Shown: positions 17,520 through 25,753, counted from the first letter of the stretch. The stretch: 64,000 bases of DNA from Massilia sp. BJB1822 (GCF_013369485.1 NZ_JABWEB010000005.1:62001-126000); one strand, 5' to 3'. Numbers and translations: made by a program. The notes: generated by a model from the letters alone, not told the origin.

Positions 17520-18281
17520 TCAGCGCAAGAACATATAGACGGTCAGCAGCGCGCCCACGATGACGACGAAAATGCGCATCAGGCGCGGCGGCAGGCGGTA
17601 GATCAGCCAGGAGCCGGCCAGGCCGCCGGCAATGCCGCCCGCGCACAAAGCCAGCGCGGCGGGCCAGCTGATCAAGCTGGAAAAAGCGAAGATGGCCGTG
17701 GCCGCGGCGTTCATCGCCATCGCCAGCATATTCTTGGTGGCGGTGGCGGCGCGGATCTGCTGTCCGGCGATGGTCAGCGCGGCCAGCATCAGGAAGCCGA
17801 TGCCGCCGCCGAAGTAGCCGCCGTAGATGGCGATGCAGCTTTGCACCAGCACCAGCACGCCTTTCGGCATGCTGCTGGCGGCGTGCATGGGCTGTTTGCG
17901 GAAAGCGCCCCAGGCGAACATCGAGGTGGCGAACAGCACCAGCCAGGGCACCAGGCGCGCAAAGAAGGTGGGCGGCGTAATGCGCAGCAGGATGGCGCCC
18001 AGCACGCCGCCCACCACGCTGATCAGGAACATCTGGCGGAAAGTCAGCGGTCCCACATCGTCCACCAGCTTGCGCCCGGCCACGGCCGACGTGGCCTGGC
18101 TGGGGAACATGGCGATGGTGGAGGTCATATTTGCCGCCAGCGGATTCAGGCCGGCCAGCAGCAGGGCGGGGAAGGTGATGAAGGAACCACCGCCGGCTAG
18201 CGCGTTCTGCACGCCGGCGAACAGGCCGGCGGCGGCGATCAGGACGATGGTATGCAATTCCAGCGGCGGGACAGGAGGCAT
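17520..18281 (-). CDS. TSUP-family (TauE/SafE) membrane permease
   Basis: An inner-membrane protein of 253 residues with about eight predicted helices and the family's N-terminal signature (GLFAGVQNALAGGGSFITFPALL) and internal repeat (IYGGYFGGGIGFLMLAAL). TauE/SafE proteins move small sulfur-containing or organic anions; the substrate here is unknown. It converges on the riboswitch-controlled receptor, so shared regulation is not implied. The upstream region is shared with the divergent PEP-CTERM gene. Confidence 0.88.
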   Translation of the reverse strand: MPPVPPLELHTIVLIAAAGLFAGVQNALAGGGSFITFPALLLAGLNPLAANMTSTIAMFPSQATSAVAGRKLVDDVGPLTFRQMFLISVVGGVLGAILLRITPPTFFARLVPWLVLFATSMFAWGAFRKQPMHAASSMPKGVLVLVQSCIAIYGGYFGGGIGFLMLAALTIAGQQIRAATATKNMLAMAMNAAATAIFAFSSLISWPAALALCAGGIAGGLAGSWLIYRLPPRLMRIFVVIVGALLTVYMFLR

Positions 18282-18380
18282 GCGTGCTTTCGGTAGCGAA
18301 ATTTCACGTCCGATTATAACCGTGGCGCCTGCCGCGTCCTGTAGGCTTTGTCAATACACAACAATGCAAAAACAACCTTG

Positions 18381-18408
18381 TTGAAATTATTTCATTGAAA
18401 TTATTGCA
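18381..18408. repeat. tandem 14-bp repeat upstream of the PEP-CTERM gene
   Basis: TTGAAATTATTTCA (18381-18394) is followed directly by TTGAAATTATTGCA (18395-18408), with one mismatch. A further TTGAAA sits at 18431. The block is AT-rich in a GC-rich setting and lies in the divergent region between the TSUP permease and the PEP-CTERM gene, so it could be an operator or an UP-like element. Confidence 0.5.
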
Positions 18409-18491
18409 TCGTTTTCGTAGCTGAGATACATTGAAAGCGTAGTGGCTTTTATCTTAAACAACGCACTATCTAGAGAGGAGTTGCCTTGCTT

Positions 18492-19148
18492 ATGATGTCC
18501 CATACCTTTAAATCGATCGCCGTGGGTGCACTGCTGCTGGCTGCCGGCGCGGCCAATGCAGATATCAAAGTCTATACCGACAAATACGATTATCGCGGCG
18601 CCGTGACCGTGTCCGGCCTGGATACCTTCAATGATCTGAAGGTTGCACCCTACGACGGCCCGCTGTCGCGCAGCGCGGGCAGCTATAAATACACCGCTAC
18701 CGTGGGTCCAGGTTCGGAGTCGTTCTGGGGCGGCAGCGGTGGCAACGTGGATGCCTGGCTGACCACCGACAACCGTACCGACACCATTGTCTTTACCGAC
18801 TTTGGCGGCAAGGTGAACGGCGCCGGCCTGTTTGCCTTCGGCAGCGATTCTGCTGGCACCTATGTGGCTGCGAACAGCATCACGTTGACCGCCAAGGACG
18901 AATTCGGCAAGTCGGCAACCTATACCATCAATAAGCCAACCCAATCGTCCTTCATCGGCTTCGTCTCGACCGGCAAGCTGCTGGAACTGACGATCAAGCT
19001 GACCGCGCAAGTGGGCGCGTGGCCGACTGTGAACGACCTCTATCTGTCCTCCGTGACGGCCGTGCCGGAACCTGGCACTTATGCCATGCTGCTGGCAGGC
19101 CTGGGCATTGCCGGTATGGCTGCTCGCCGCCGCCGCAACGCTCAGTAA
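18492..19148 (+). CDS. PEP-CTERM sorting-domain exported protein
   Basis: A protein of about 218 residues with a signal peptide (ending AANA) and a C-terminal PEP-CTERM tripartite signal: VPEPGTYAMLLAGLG, a membrane helix, then an RRRR cluster. Such proteins are processed by exosortase and usually secreted with exopolysaccharide. The middle domain is Gly/Ser/Thr-rich with no recognised fold and no cysteine. No exosortase gene lies in this window. GAGGAG at 18475-18480 supports initiation, but spacing would suit the TTG at 18486 as well as the ATG at 18492; both give the same signal peptide. Confidence 0.85.
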   Translation: MMSHTFKSIAVGALLLAAGAANADIKVYTDKYDYRGAVTVSGLDTFNDLKVAPYDGPLSRSAGSYKYTATVGPGSESFWGGSGGNVDAWLTTDNRTDTIVFTDFGGKVNGAGLFAFGSDSAGTYVAANSITLTAKDEFGKSATYTINKPTQSSFIGFVSTGKLLELTIKLTAQVGAWPTVNDLYLSSVTAVPEPGTYAMLLAGLGIAGMAARRRRNAQ

Positions 19149-19155
19149 CTCCCCC

Positions 19156-19845
19156 TCACGCTGCGGCTAGCCCCCTTTGCGGGGCGAGCCGCAGCGCCAG
19201 GCCATCCACGTCCGCCTCGGCGCGGGCGATGGATTGCGCCAGGCGCTCATCGCCGAATTCATCGTACTCGATAGCGGCGCCAAAACTCTCCCGTATCCCC
19301 ATATAGCCGAACGCAGTGTGCAGCGACGGTTCCACATGATTGATGGCGGCAATCCGTTCTCCCTCGCCGTAGCCGTAGTCGCCGCGTGAGGACAGGATCA
19401 CCAGCTTCTTCCCCGCTTCCGCCAGCAGCGGCCAGTAAGGATCGCCGGGGCGGCTGCGATCGAAGCCGAAGGTGCGGCCGACGCGCACGATATTGTCGAT
19501 ATAGGCCTTGAACTGGGCGGGTGGACCAAAGTTATACATCGGCACGCCGGCCACGATCACATCGGCCTGCAGCAGCTCGTCGATCAGCGCATCGCTTTCG
19601 GCCAGCACTTCGTGCATCCACGCTTCGCGTTTGGCGGGCGGCGTGAAGGCGGCTTGTATCCAGCTGCCCGTGACCGGTGCCGGCGGCTGCATGCCGACAT
19701 CGCGATAGATGATTTTCGTTTCAGGGTCTTGCTCCAGCCAGCGGTCCACGAAGCGCTGGCTCAGGCGCCGCGTATGGGAGCCGTAAGGATCGCTGCCGGA
19801 GCGGCCGCTGCGCGCGCTGGAATCAATATGCAGAAGGGTTGTCAT
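19156..19845 (-). CDS. FMN-dependent NAD(P)H:quinone oxidoreductase / azoreductase family
   Basis: A cytoplasmic flavodoxin-fold enzyme of 229 residues. The N-terminal phosphate loop (HIDSSARSGRSGS) binds FMN, and the core motif AGVPMYNFGPPAQFKAYIDNIVRVGRTF is diagnostic for the AcpD/AzoR family, which reduces quinones and azo compounds by two-electron transfer. AAAGGA lies upstream of the ATG. A LysR-type regulator gene is divergent 118 bp away, a common arrangement for quinone-responsive azoreductases. Confidence 0.88.
   Translation of the reverse strand: MTTLLHIDSSARSGRSGSDPYGSHTRRLSQRFVDRWLEQDPETKIIYRDVGMQPPAPVTGSWIQAAFTPPAKREAWMHEVLAESDALIDELLQADVIVAGVPMYNFGPPAQFKAYIDNIVRVGRTFGFDRSRPGDPYWPLLAEAGKKLVILSSRGDYGYGEGERIAAINHVEPSLHTAFGYMGIRESFGAAIEYDEFGDERLAQSIARAEADVDGLALRLAPQRGLAAA
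19159..19196. terminator. strong hairpin between convergent genes, overlapping the 3' end of azoR
   Basis: A 10-bp outer stem (CGCTGCGGCT with AGCCGCAGCG) continues into a GCCCC/GGGGC inner stem around a small loop. It lies between the PEP-CTERM stop (19148) and inside the last codons of the azoreductase gene. No U-tract follows on either side, so it may be a bidirectional attenuator or mRNA-stabilising structure rather than a canonical terminator. Confidence 0.45.
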
Positions 19846-19927
19846 GGTTGTTTCATCCTTTTGGTGAGGTCTCGATGGACTCTACTGTGAGGCTTGGAAC
19901 GGGGCCGGACAAACGATCATTTTTCTG

Positions 19928-19939
19928 CTCACGGGTGAG
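19928..19939. promoter_or_regulatory. short inverted repeat in the azoR-lysR divergent region
   Basis: CTCAC-GG-GTGAG is a perfect 12-bp palindrome 25 bp before the LysR-type gene start. Its place suggests an autoregulatory site for the divergent regulator, but it is short and does not clearly fit the T-N11-A LysR motif. Confidence 0.25.
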
Positions 19940-19963
19940 TTGTATTCAGGTATATTCAAAGCC

Positions 19964-20866
19964 ATGAAACGACGCCTTCCCTCACTCTCCGCGCTGCGCA
20001 CCTTCGAAGCGGCGGCGCGCCTGCAAAGCTTCAAGATGGCGGCCGAAGAGCTGGCCGTCACCGCGACCGCCGTCAGCCATCAGGTGCGCGCGCTGGAAGT
20101 AGAACTGGGCTGCCCGCTATTCCTGCGCAAGACGCGCGCCGTGGAATTGACGGCGGCAGGCCAACTGCTGCTGCAAGCCGTGCGCGAAGGGCTGGATGTG
20201 ATGGCAGCCGGCGTCGAGCGCCTCAAGCAGCGCGCGCGCAGCACGGTCACGCTGTCCGTGATGCCGGCTTTCGCCGCCAAATGGCTGGTGCCAAGGCTGG
20301 CCGGCTTTCAGCAGGCGCATCCCCAGATCGACCTGCATGTGCAGGCCACCGGCCAGCCGGTCGATTTGCTGGCCGGTGCCGCCGATCTGGCGGTGCGCGG
20401 CGGCAGCGGCCATTATCCGGGACTGGATTCCACCTGGCTGATGCAGGCCGGCTTTGCGCCGGTGGCGAGCACCCGCCTCAAGCTGCGCCGCCCGGCCGAT
20501 CTGCTGCGCCAGAATCTGATCCACTTCGACTGGCAGCGCGGCTTTCGCGGCGCGCTGACCTGGGCGCGCTGGGCGCAGGCGGCGGGCATGCCGCAGCTCG
20601 ACACGGGCAGCGGCGTGCGCTATACCGATGAAAGCCACGCCATCCAGGCCGCCGTGGCGGGGCAGGGTGTGGCCCTGATTTCCCTGGCCCTGGTGCGCGA
20701 TGAAATGGAAATGGGCCTGCTGCAAGCGCCTTTCGGCCCGGTGCTGGACGATTTCGCCTACTACCTGGTGCATCCCGCCGGCCGCGAACCAGCACCCGCC
20801 GTGGCGGCGGTCGCAGCGTGGCTACAGGGGCAGGCGCAAGCCGCTACAATCGGCACGACGCGATAA
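19964..20866 (+). CDS. LysR-family transcriptional regulator (GcvA-like)
   Basis: A 300-residue DNA-binding regulator. The helix-turn-helix covers about residues 5-64 (LPSLSALRTFEAAARLQSF...AVSHQVRALE), with the SLSALRTFEAAARL start typical of the GcvA/AmpR branch. A periplasmic-binding-protein-like effector domain (about 90-295) follows. The ATG at 19964 is chosen because it matches the usual N-terminus of this branch, although the frame is open further upstream. It is divergent from the azoreductase gene and so probably controls it. Confidence 0.87.
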   Translation: MKRRLPSLSALRTFEAAARLQSFKMAAEELAVTATAVSHQVRALEVELGCPLFLRKTRAVELTAAGQLLLQAVREGLDVMAAGVERLKQRARSTVTLSVMPAFAAKWLVPRLAGFQQAHPQIDLHVQATGQPVDLLAGAADLAVRGGSGHYPGLDSTWLMQAGFAPVASTRLKLRRPADLLRQNLIHFDWQRGFRGALTWARWAQAAGMPQLDTGSGVRYTDESHAIQAAVAGQGVALISLALVRDEMEMGLLQAPFGPVLDDFAYYLVHPAGREPAPAVAAVAAWLQGQAQAATIGTTR

Positions 20867-20877
20867 GGGGAGGCGAT

Positions 20878-21597
20878 ATGCAGCCATACATCCTGTATTA
20901 CTGGCCGAGCATTCAAGGACGGGGCGAATTCGTGCGGCTGGCGCTGGAGGAAGCCGGTGTGCCTTACCGCGACGTGGCGCGCGAACCCAAGGGCATGCCG
21001 CAGATGCTGGCCGCCATCGATCCGGCGCAGGTTGAACGTCCCGCCTACGCGCCGCCGGTGCTCAAGGCGGGAGAATTGCTGATCGGCCAGACCGCGAATA
21101 TCCTGCTGTATCTGGGCGCGCATCATGGCCTGGCGCCGCGCAGCGAAGCGGGCCGCCTGTGGTGCAACCAGCTGCAGCTGACGGTCGCCGATATCGTCAA
21201 CGAAGCGCACGATACCCACCACCCGATTTCCACCAATCTGTATTACGAAGACCAGAAAAAAGAGGCGAAGCAGCGCGCCCGCGATTTCACGACCGAACGC
21301 ATTCCCAAGTACCTGAGCTATTTCGAGCAGGTCTTGCAGGCCAATCCGGGCCGCGGGGGCTTCATGGTGGGATCGCGCCTATCCTATGTGGACCTGTCGC
21401 TCTTCCAGCTGATGGACGGCTTGCGCTACGCCTTTCCCAAGGCGATGGCGCAACAGCAAGCTGCTTGGCCAGGCCTACTGGCCTTGAGCGACAAGGTGGC
21501 GCGCCGCCCGCGCATCGCCGCCTACCTCGCATCCGAAAGGCGCTTGCCCTTCAGCGAGGAAGGCATTTTCCGGCATTACCCGGAACTGGAAAAATAA
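20878..21597 (+). CDS. glutathione S-transferase family protein
   Basis: A 239-residue cytoplasmic protein with an N-terminal thioredoxin-like GST domain (YILYYWPSIQGRGEFVRLALEEAGVPY) and an all-helical C-terminal domain (MVGSRLSYVDLSLFQLMDGL). The Tyr pair at the N-terminus and the QGRGEFVR stretch resemble Sigma/Alpha-type GSTs. The start is set by AAGGGGAGG just upstream of 20878. Its TAA stop directly abuts the stop codon of the convergent copZ gene, leaving no room for a terminator. The natural substrate is unknown. Confidence 0.85.
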   Translation: MQPYILYYWPSIQGRGEFVRLALEEAGVPYRDVAREPKGMPQMLAAIDPAQVERPAYAPPVLKAGELLIGQTANILLYLGAHHGLAPRSEAGRLWCNQLQLTVADIVNEAHDTHHPISTNLYYEDQKKEAKQRARDFTTERIPKYLSYFEQVLQANPGRGGFMVGSRLSYVDLSLFQLMDGLRYAFPKAMAQQQAAWPGLLALSDKVARRPRIAAYLASERRLPFSEEGIFRHYPELEK

Positions 21598-21798
21598 TCA
21601 GGAGGCAGCCGTAACAGGGTAGCCGGCTTGCACAATGGCCGCCTTCACCTCGTCCAGCGAGGCGCTGCTATCGACCATCACTTTTTTGTTGGCCAGATTG
21701 ATTTCCACGCCGGCCGTCATATCCAGTGCGCGTACCGCATCGCTGACTTTGGCGATGCAGCGGCCGCAGCTCATATTTTCCACTTGCAGTTCATACAT
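21598..21798 (-). CDS. copZ: copper chaperone, heavy-metal-associated domain
   Basis: A 66-residue single-domain protein of ferredoxin-like fold. The Cu(I)-binding motif MSCGRC carries Cys11 and Cys14, and GYPV near the end completes the domain. It would hand Cu(I) to CopA or buffer it in the cytoplasm. The start at 21798 is chosen because AAAGGAGC lies just upstream; a longer frame would run into the promoter. A CueR-type promoter with a 19-bp spacer lies at 21830-21860. The gene is 7 kb from copA-cueR but should belong to the same regulon. Confidence 0.9.
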   Translation of the reverse strand: MYELQVENMSCGRCIAKVSDAVRALDMTAGVEINLANKKVMVDSSASLDEVKAAIVQAGYPVTAAS

Positions 21799-21829
21799 TT
21801 GAAGCTCCTTTCGCATGGTTGATGGCGCC

Positions 21830-21860
21830 ACTGTAAGCCTTCCCATGGAGGGAAGGTCAA
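21830..21860 (-). promoter_or_regulatory. CueR-type promoter of copZ
   Basis: Read on the minus strand: -35 TTGACC (21860-21855), a 19-bp spacer with the clean inverted repeat CCTTCCC-TCCAT-GGGAAGG, and -10 TACAGT (21835-21830). The overlong spacer filled by the palindrome is the signature of a MerR/CueR promoter. The first 12 bases equal those of the copA promoter at 12459-12470. It begins 1 bp past the stop codon of the dehalogenase gene. Confidence 0.85.
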
Positions 21861-21861
21861 G

Positions 21862-22740
21862 CTAGGCCTGCGAATTTATCCAATCGGCGATTTCCTGGCC
21901 GATGCGCTGGGCGTGGTCCTCCTGCACATAGTGGCGTCCGGCGCCGAGGTCCACCAGCCGGCAGTTATGCAGGGCGGCGGCATAGGCTTGCGCCACGGCG
22001 GGCGGCGTTAGCACGCCAGGCGCGCTTTGGAACAGCAGCTTGGGATAGGTGGAGGCGCGCAGGGCGCGGTCGTTGGCCGCGATCAGTTCAAAAACATCGG
22101 CCGGCTCGCCGGCAATCGGCAACTGGCGCGGCAGGGCTAGTATCGGACGGCGCGACTCGGGCGTGGGGAAGGGCGCGCGGTAGCCCGCCATTTCCTCTTC
22201 GTTCAGCTGGCGGATCACGGAATTGGGCAGCACTTTTTCGATGAAGACGTTCTGTTCCAGGATCAGCGCCTCGCCTTCGCCCGGCGTGCGAAATTGGCGG
22301 AACAGCTCCCGTACCTGGGCTTGCGGATGGAAGTCCTCCCAGGAAGACATGGGGCGCATGAATTCCATGAAGGCCAGTCCCAGTACGCGCTGCGGATGGC
22401 GGGCGGCGAAGTGGAAGGCCAGCGCACTGCCCCAGTCCTGCGCCACCAGATAGAAGCGCTCCAGTCCCATGCGCTCGATAAAGGCGTCCAGATAGCGCGC
22501 CTGGTCCTGGAAGTTGTAGGCGATGTCCGGCTTGCCCGACGCGCCAAAGCCGATCAGATCGGGCGCCACGCACCAGCGGCCCGGCGCCACCTCGGGCATG
22601 ATGTCGCGCCAGATATGGGAGGAGGTGGGATTCCCGTGCAAGAACAGCACCGGTGTATCGTCCGGCCTGCCCAGCGCGCGGTAAGCCATGCTCGAATCCA
22701 GTACCGGCAGCGATGCCCTGATCCATTCGCGTATTTCCAT
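21862..22740 (-). CDS. haloalkane dehalogenase-like alpha/beta hydrolase
   Basis: A 292-residue alpha/beta-hydrolase with the complete catalytic set of haloalkane dehalogenase subfamily II. The nucleophile is Asp102 in VAQDWG, with the halide-binding residues Trp103 and Asn37 (HGNPTSS). The probable catalytic acid is Glu127 (FMEFMRP) and the base His270 (GRHYVQED). It should hydrolyse carbon-halogen bonds to alcohols; the natural role is unknown. AGGAGG precedes the ATG. Confidence 0.85.
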   Translation of the reverse strand: MEIREWIRASLPVLDSSMAYRALGRPDDTPVLFLHGNPTSSHIWRDIMPEVAPGRWCVAPDLIGFGASGKPDIAYNFQDQARYLDAFIERMGLERFYLVAQDWGSALAFHFAARHPQRVLGLAFMEFMRPMSSWEDFHPQAQVRELFRQFRTPGEGEALILEQNVFIEKVLPNSVIRQLNEEEMAGYRAPFPTPESRRPILALPRQLPIAGEPADVFELIAANDRALRASTYPKLLFQSAPGVLTPPAVAQAYAAALHNCRLVDLGAGRHYVQEDHAQRIGQEIADWINSQA

Positions 22741-22883
22741 TTGAGACCTCCTTGGGTTGGCGATGCTTTCGGCTATTTTAGCTGCATTTGCGTGAAATTT
22801 TGCCTATATGTTAACAGTGCGTGTGGACGCTGGGCGGCAGGCGATTGCTGCTATGATTTTGTTTTTCATTCAAGGATTCTGCA

Positions 22884-23660
22884 TTGAAACATTTTCTTCT
22901 GATAGTGGCGCTGACGCTGCTGAGCGCCTGTTCATCCAAGCAGGAGGCGGGCGGCGCGCAAGGCGGCGCGGCCAACGCGAGCCAGCCGCGCGGCAAGCAC
23001 CTGGCGTATGAACACAGCATCGCCGTCGATGCCGCCGAAGACGCCGTCAAGCCGCTGATGGACAAGCTGGTCGCCGCCTGCAACGCCGAGGCGCAGCAAG
23101 GCTGCGTGCTGCTCGACGCCAGCCTGGATACGGGGCGCGACAAGCAGGCCCATATCCGCATGCGCGCCAAGCCCGAGGCCGTGGTCCGCCTGAGCGCCCT
23201 GGCCACGGCCGGCGGCACGGTGGCGCGCCAGGAGACGCGGGCCGAAGACTTGGCCCGTCCCATCGCGGACAGCGAAAAGCGCCTGGCCATGCTGCGCTCC
23301 TACCAGCGCAAGCTGGAAGACTTGGAAGGCCGCTCCGCCAATAACGCCGACAATCTGATCAAGGTGTCGAAAGAGCTGGCTGCCGTGCAGTCGGAACTGG
23401 AGCAGGCCAGCGGCGAGAATGCGCGCCTGCTGGAACGCGTCAACCTCGATGTGCTGAGCGTCGCCATCTACTCGCAGCGCAGCCGCTCCTTCTGGTCGCC
23501 CATCGCCCGCGCCTGCGACGAATTCGCCAGCAACCTCTCGCAAGGCATCGCCAGCGCCGTGGTGGGCCTGGCCTACATCATTCCCTGGAGCTTGATCTTG
23601 CTGGCGCTGTTCTTCGGCGGCCGCAAACTGTGGCGCCGCGCGAAAAGTAGGCGCGCATGA
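22884..23660 (+). CDS. DUF4349 lipoprotein with C-terminal membrane helix
   Basis: A 258-residue envelope protein with a TTG start preceded by AAGGA. The signal peptide ends in a lipobox LSAC (Cys16). The central DUF4349 region (about residues 38-205) includes a coiled-coil segment (about 130-185, SEKRLAMLRSYQRKLEDLEGR...). A membrane helix (about 230-250) and an Arg/Lys-rich tail follow. A lipid anchor and a C-terminal helix together would tether both ends. The function of the family is not established. Convergent with phoH across a terminator hairpin. Confidence 0.82.
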   Translation: MKHFLLIVALTLLSACSSKQEAGGAQGGAANASQPRGKHLAYEHSIAVDAAEDAVKPLMDKLVAACNAEAQQGCVLLDASLDTGRDKQAHIRMRAKPEAVVRLSALATAGGTVARQETRAEDLARPIADSEKRLAMLRSYQRKLEDLEGRSANNADNLIKVSKELAAVQSELEQASGENARLLERVNLDVLSVAIYSQRSRSFWSPIARACDEFASNLSQGIASAVVGLAYIIPWSLILLALFFGGRKLWRRAKSRRA

Positions 23661-23685
23661 AAAAGCCCCGCGCAAGGCGGGGCTT
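23661..23685 (-). terminator. intrinsic terminator of the phoH-type gene
   Basis: A 9-bp stem (AAGCCCCGC / GCGGGGCTT) around a 5-nt loop lies just after both convergent stop codons. On the minus strand it is followed by a U-run (the AAAA at 23661-23664), so it mainly ends phoH transcripts. It may also act on the DUF4349 gene from the other side. Confidence 0.85.
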
Positions 23686-23705
23686 GTAGATGCAGCGGGC
23701 GGCGC

Positions 23706-25514
23706 TTACAGCACGTCGCTCGCGTGGTCGGCCAGGCGCGAACGCTCGCCGCGCGCCAGGGTGACGTGGCCGCTGTGCGACCAGCCTTTGAAGCGGTCCA
23801 CTACGTAGGTCAGGCCGCTCGAACCCTCGGTCAGGTAAGGCGTGTCGATCTGCGCGATATTGCCCAGGCAGAGGATCTTGGTGCCGGGACCGGCGCGCGT
23901 CACCAGGGTCTTGACCTGCTTCGGCGTCAGATTCTGCGCCTCGTCGATGATCAGGAACTTGTTGACGAAGGTGCGGCCGCGCATGAAGTTGAGCGACTTG
24001 ATCTTGATGCGCGAACGGATCAGATCCTGGGTCGCGGCGCGGCCCCATTCGCCGCCTTCGCCGTCGGACTTGTTGAGCACTTCGAGGTTGTCGTCGAAAG
24101 CGCCCATCCATGGCGACATCTTCTCTTCCTCGGTGCCAGGCAGGAAGCCGATATCTTCGCCCACCGGCACCGTGACGCGGGTGACGATGATCTCGTTATA
24201 CAGCTTGGTTTCCAGCACCTGGGCCAGGCCGGCGGCCAGGGCCAGCAAGGTCTTGCCGGTACCGGCCTGGCCCAGCAGGGTGACGAAATCGCACTCGGGA
24301 TTCATCAACAGGTTGAGCGCGAAGTTCTGCTCGCGGTTGCGCGCGGTCACGCCCCACACGCTGTTCTTGTTGTGGCTATAGTCGCGCAGGGTCTGCAGCA
24401 CGGCGGTCTTGCCGTTGATCTGCTTGACCTGGCCGTAGAAAGGCGTCTCGCCATTCTTCGGTTCCAGGAACACGAACTGGTTCACCAGCAGGGACGGCAC
24501 GAAGGGGCCGGTCACGCGGTAGAAGGTGGCGCTCTGGCCGTGCTTATTCTCCTGCCACGACTCCATGTCCTTGCCGTGCTTGTTCCAGAAATCGTCCGGC
24601 AGCTGGACGATGCCCGAGTACAGCAGGTCGGTGTCTTCCAGCACATGGTCGTTGAAGTAGTCCTCGGCCGGCAGGCCGAGCGCGCGCGCCTTGATGCGCA
24701 TATTGATGTCTTTCGACACCAGCACCACGGCGCGTCCCGGCTGCTCCGCTTCCAGCGAGCGCACCACGGCCAGGATCTGGTTGTCGGCCTTCCCTTGCGG
24801 CAGGCCTTCCGGCAGGTCGGCGACCTGCAGGCGGGTCTGGAAGTGGAGGCGGCCCTTGGCGTCCTTGTTGCCCAGCTTGGACAGCGGGATGCCTTGTTCG
24901 ATGGCGTCGTCGTCGGTATTGGCGACCAGCGCGTCGAGGGTGCGCGAGACCTGGCGCGCATTGCGCGCCACCTCGGACATGCCCTTCTTGTGGTTGTCCA
25001 GCTCTTCCAGCGTCATCATCGGCAGATAGACGTCGTGTTCTTCGAAGCGGAACAGCGAGGACGGGTCGTGCATCAGCACATTGGTGTCGAGTACGAACAG
25101 CTTGGTGATGCCGATCTGGTCGGCATGGCGGCTGGTGGACGACTTGAGCACCACTTCCACCGGCTTATGCTTGGCTGGATGCGGCGCTTCGGCCTTGAGC
25201 GGCGTGGCTTTGCCGCGCGCGGCCGGCGTGGCTTTGGCGCGGGCGGGCGCTGGCGCTTCGACCACGGGTGCGGCCGGCGCGACCAGGATGGCCGCCTTGC
25301 TCTTGCTGGTTTTCTTGGCCACGGCCGGTTCGGCCGCGGGCGCGACTGCTTTGGCTTTCACGGTTTTGGCAACCGCCTTGGTGGCCGCTTTCTTCGGCGC
25401 GGGCGCTGCTACTTCTTCGGCGGGGAAGGGGGCCGGATTCGCTCCGCTCGCCTTCGGATAATCTTTGGCCAGCAGCAGGGTGGCTGGCTTGCTAGGCAGT
25501 TTTGGCAGTGGCAT
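23706..25514 (-). CDS. PhoH-family protein with N-terminal PIN domain (PhoH2 type)
   Basis: A 602-residue RNase/ATPase fusion. An Ala/Lys/Pro-rich extension (about residues 20-125, with KAATKAVAKTVK-like stretches) precedes a PIN nuclease domain (about 135-270: KLFVLDTNVLMHDP, MMTLEELDNHKKG). The PhoH P-loop ATPase domain follows (about 385-595), with Walker A GQAGTGKT near residue 415 and Walker B LIIDEAQN. PhoH2 proteins act as ATP-dependent RNA helicase-nucleases. The basic, disordered extension is longer than usual and may bind RNA. Confidence 0.92.
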   Translation of the reverse strand: MPLPKLPSKPATLLLAKDYPKASGANPAPFPAEEVAAPAPKKAATKAVAKTVKAKAVAPAAEPAVAKKTSKSKAAILVAPAAPVVEAPAPARAKATPAARGKATPLKAEAPHPAKHKPVEVVLKSSTSRHADQIGITKLFVLDTNVLMHDPSSLFRFEEHDVYLPMMTLEELDNHKKGMSEVARNARQVSRTLDALVANTDDDAIEQGIPLSKLGNKDAKGRLHFQTRLQVADLPEGLPQGKADNQILAVVRSLEAEQPGRAVVLVSKDINMRIKARALGLPAEDYFNDHVLEDTDLLYSGIVQLPDDFWNKHGKDMESWQENKHGQSATFYRVTGPFVPSLLVNQFVFLEPKNGETPFYGQVKQINGKTAVLQTLRDYSHNKNSVWGVTARNREQNFALNLLMNPECDFVTLLGQAGTGKTLLALAAGLAQVLETKLYNEIIVTRVTVPVGEDIGFLPGTEEEKMSPWMGAFDDNLEVLNKSDGEGGEWGRAATQDLIRSRIKIKSLNFMRGRTFVNKFLIIDEAQNLTPKQVKTLVTRAGPGTKILCLGNIAQIDTPYLTEGSSGLTYVVDRFKGWSHSGHVTLARGERSRLADHASDVL

Positions 25515-25643
25515 CAGGATCTCAATCTGAAAAAGTTCCGCCCGCGCTTGGCCGCCACGGGGACGGAACGCGGGATGGATGCGGTAAATCGGAATAATAA
25601 GGCTGCCTGCGGGCGCTGATCTGGCCCGTTAAACATACCGGGT

Positions 25644-25661
25644 GGTGGCCCTGCGGCCACC
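25644..25661 (-). other. GC-rich hairpin between bcp and phoH
   Basis: GGTGGCC-loop-GGCCACC forms a 7-bp stem in the 239-bp gap downstream of the peroxiredoxin and upstream of phoH, both on the minus strand. The bases after it on the minus strand (CCCGGTATGTTTAA) contain only a weak T-run. It could terminate bcp transcripts or structure the phoH leader. Nothing else was recognised in the gap. Confidence 0.3.
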
Positions 25662-25753
25662 GGGTACAGTGAGAGGAAGAACTCTGTTGACTCAAAATGG
25701 TCTTTTATTTGCTGCGGTTAAGCACTCGTGCGGAGCTTGCAGCGCGCCCCTTT

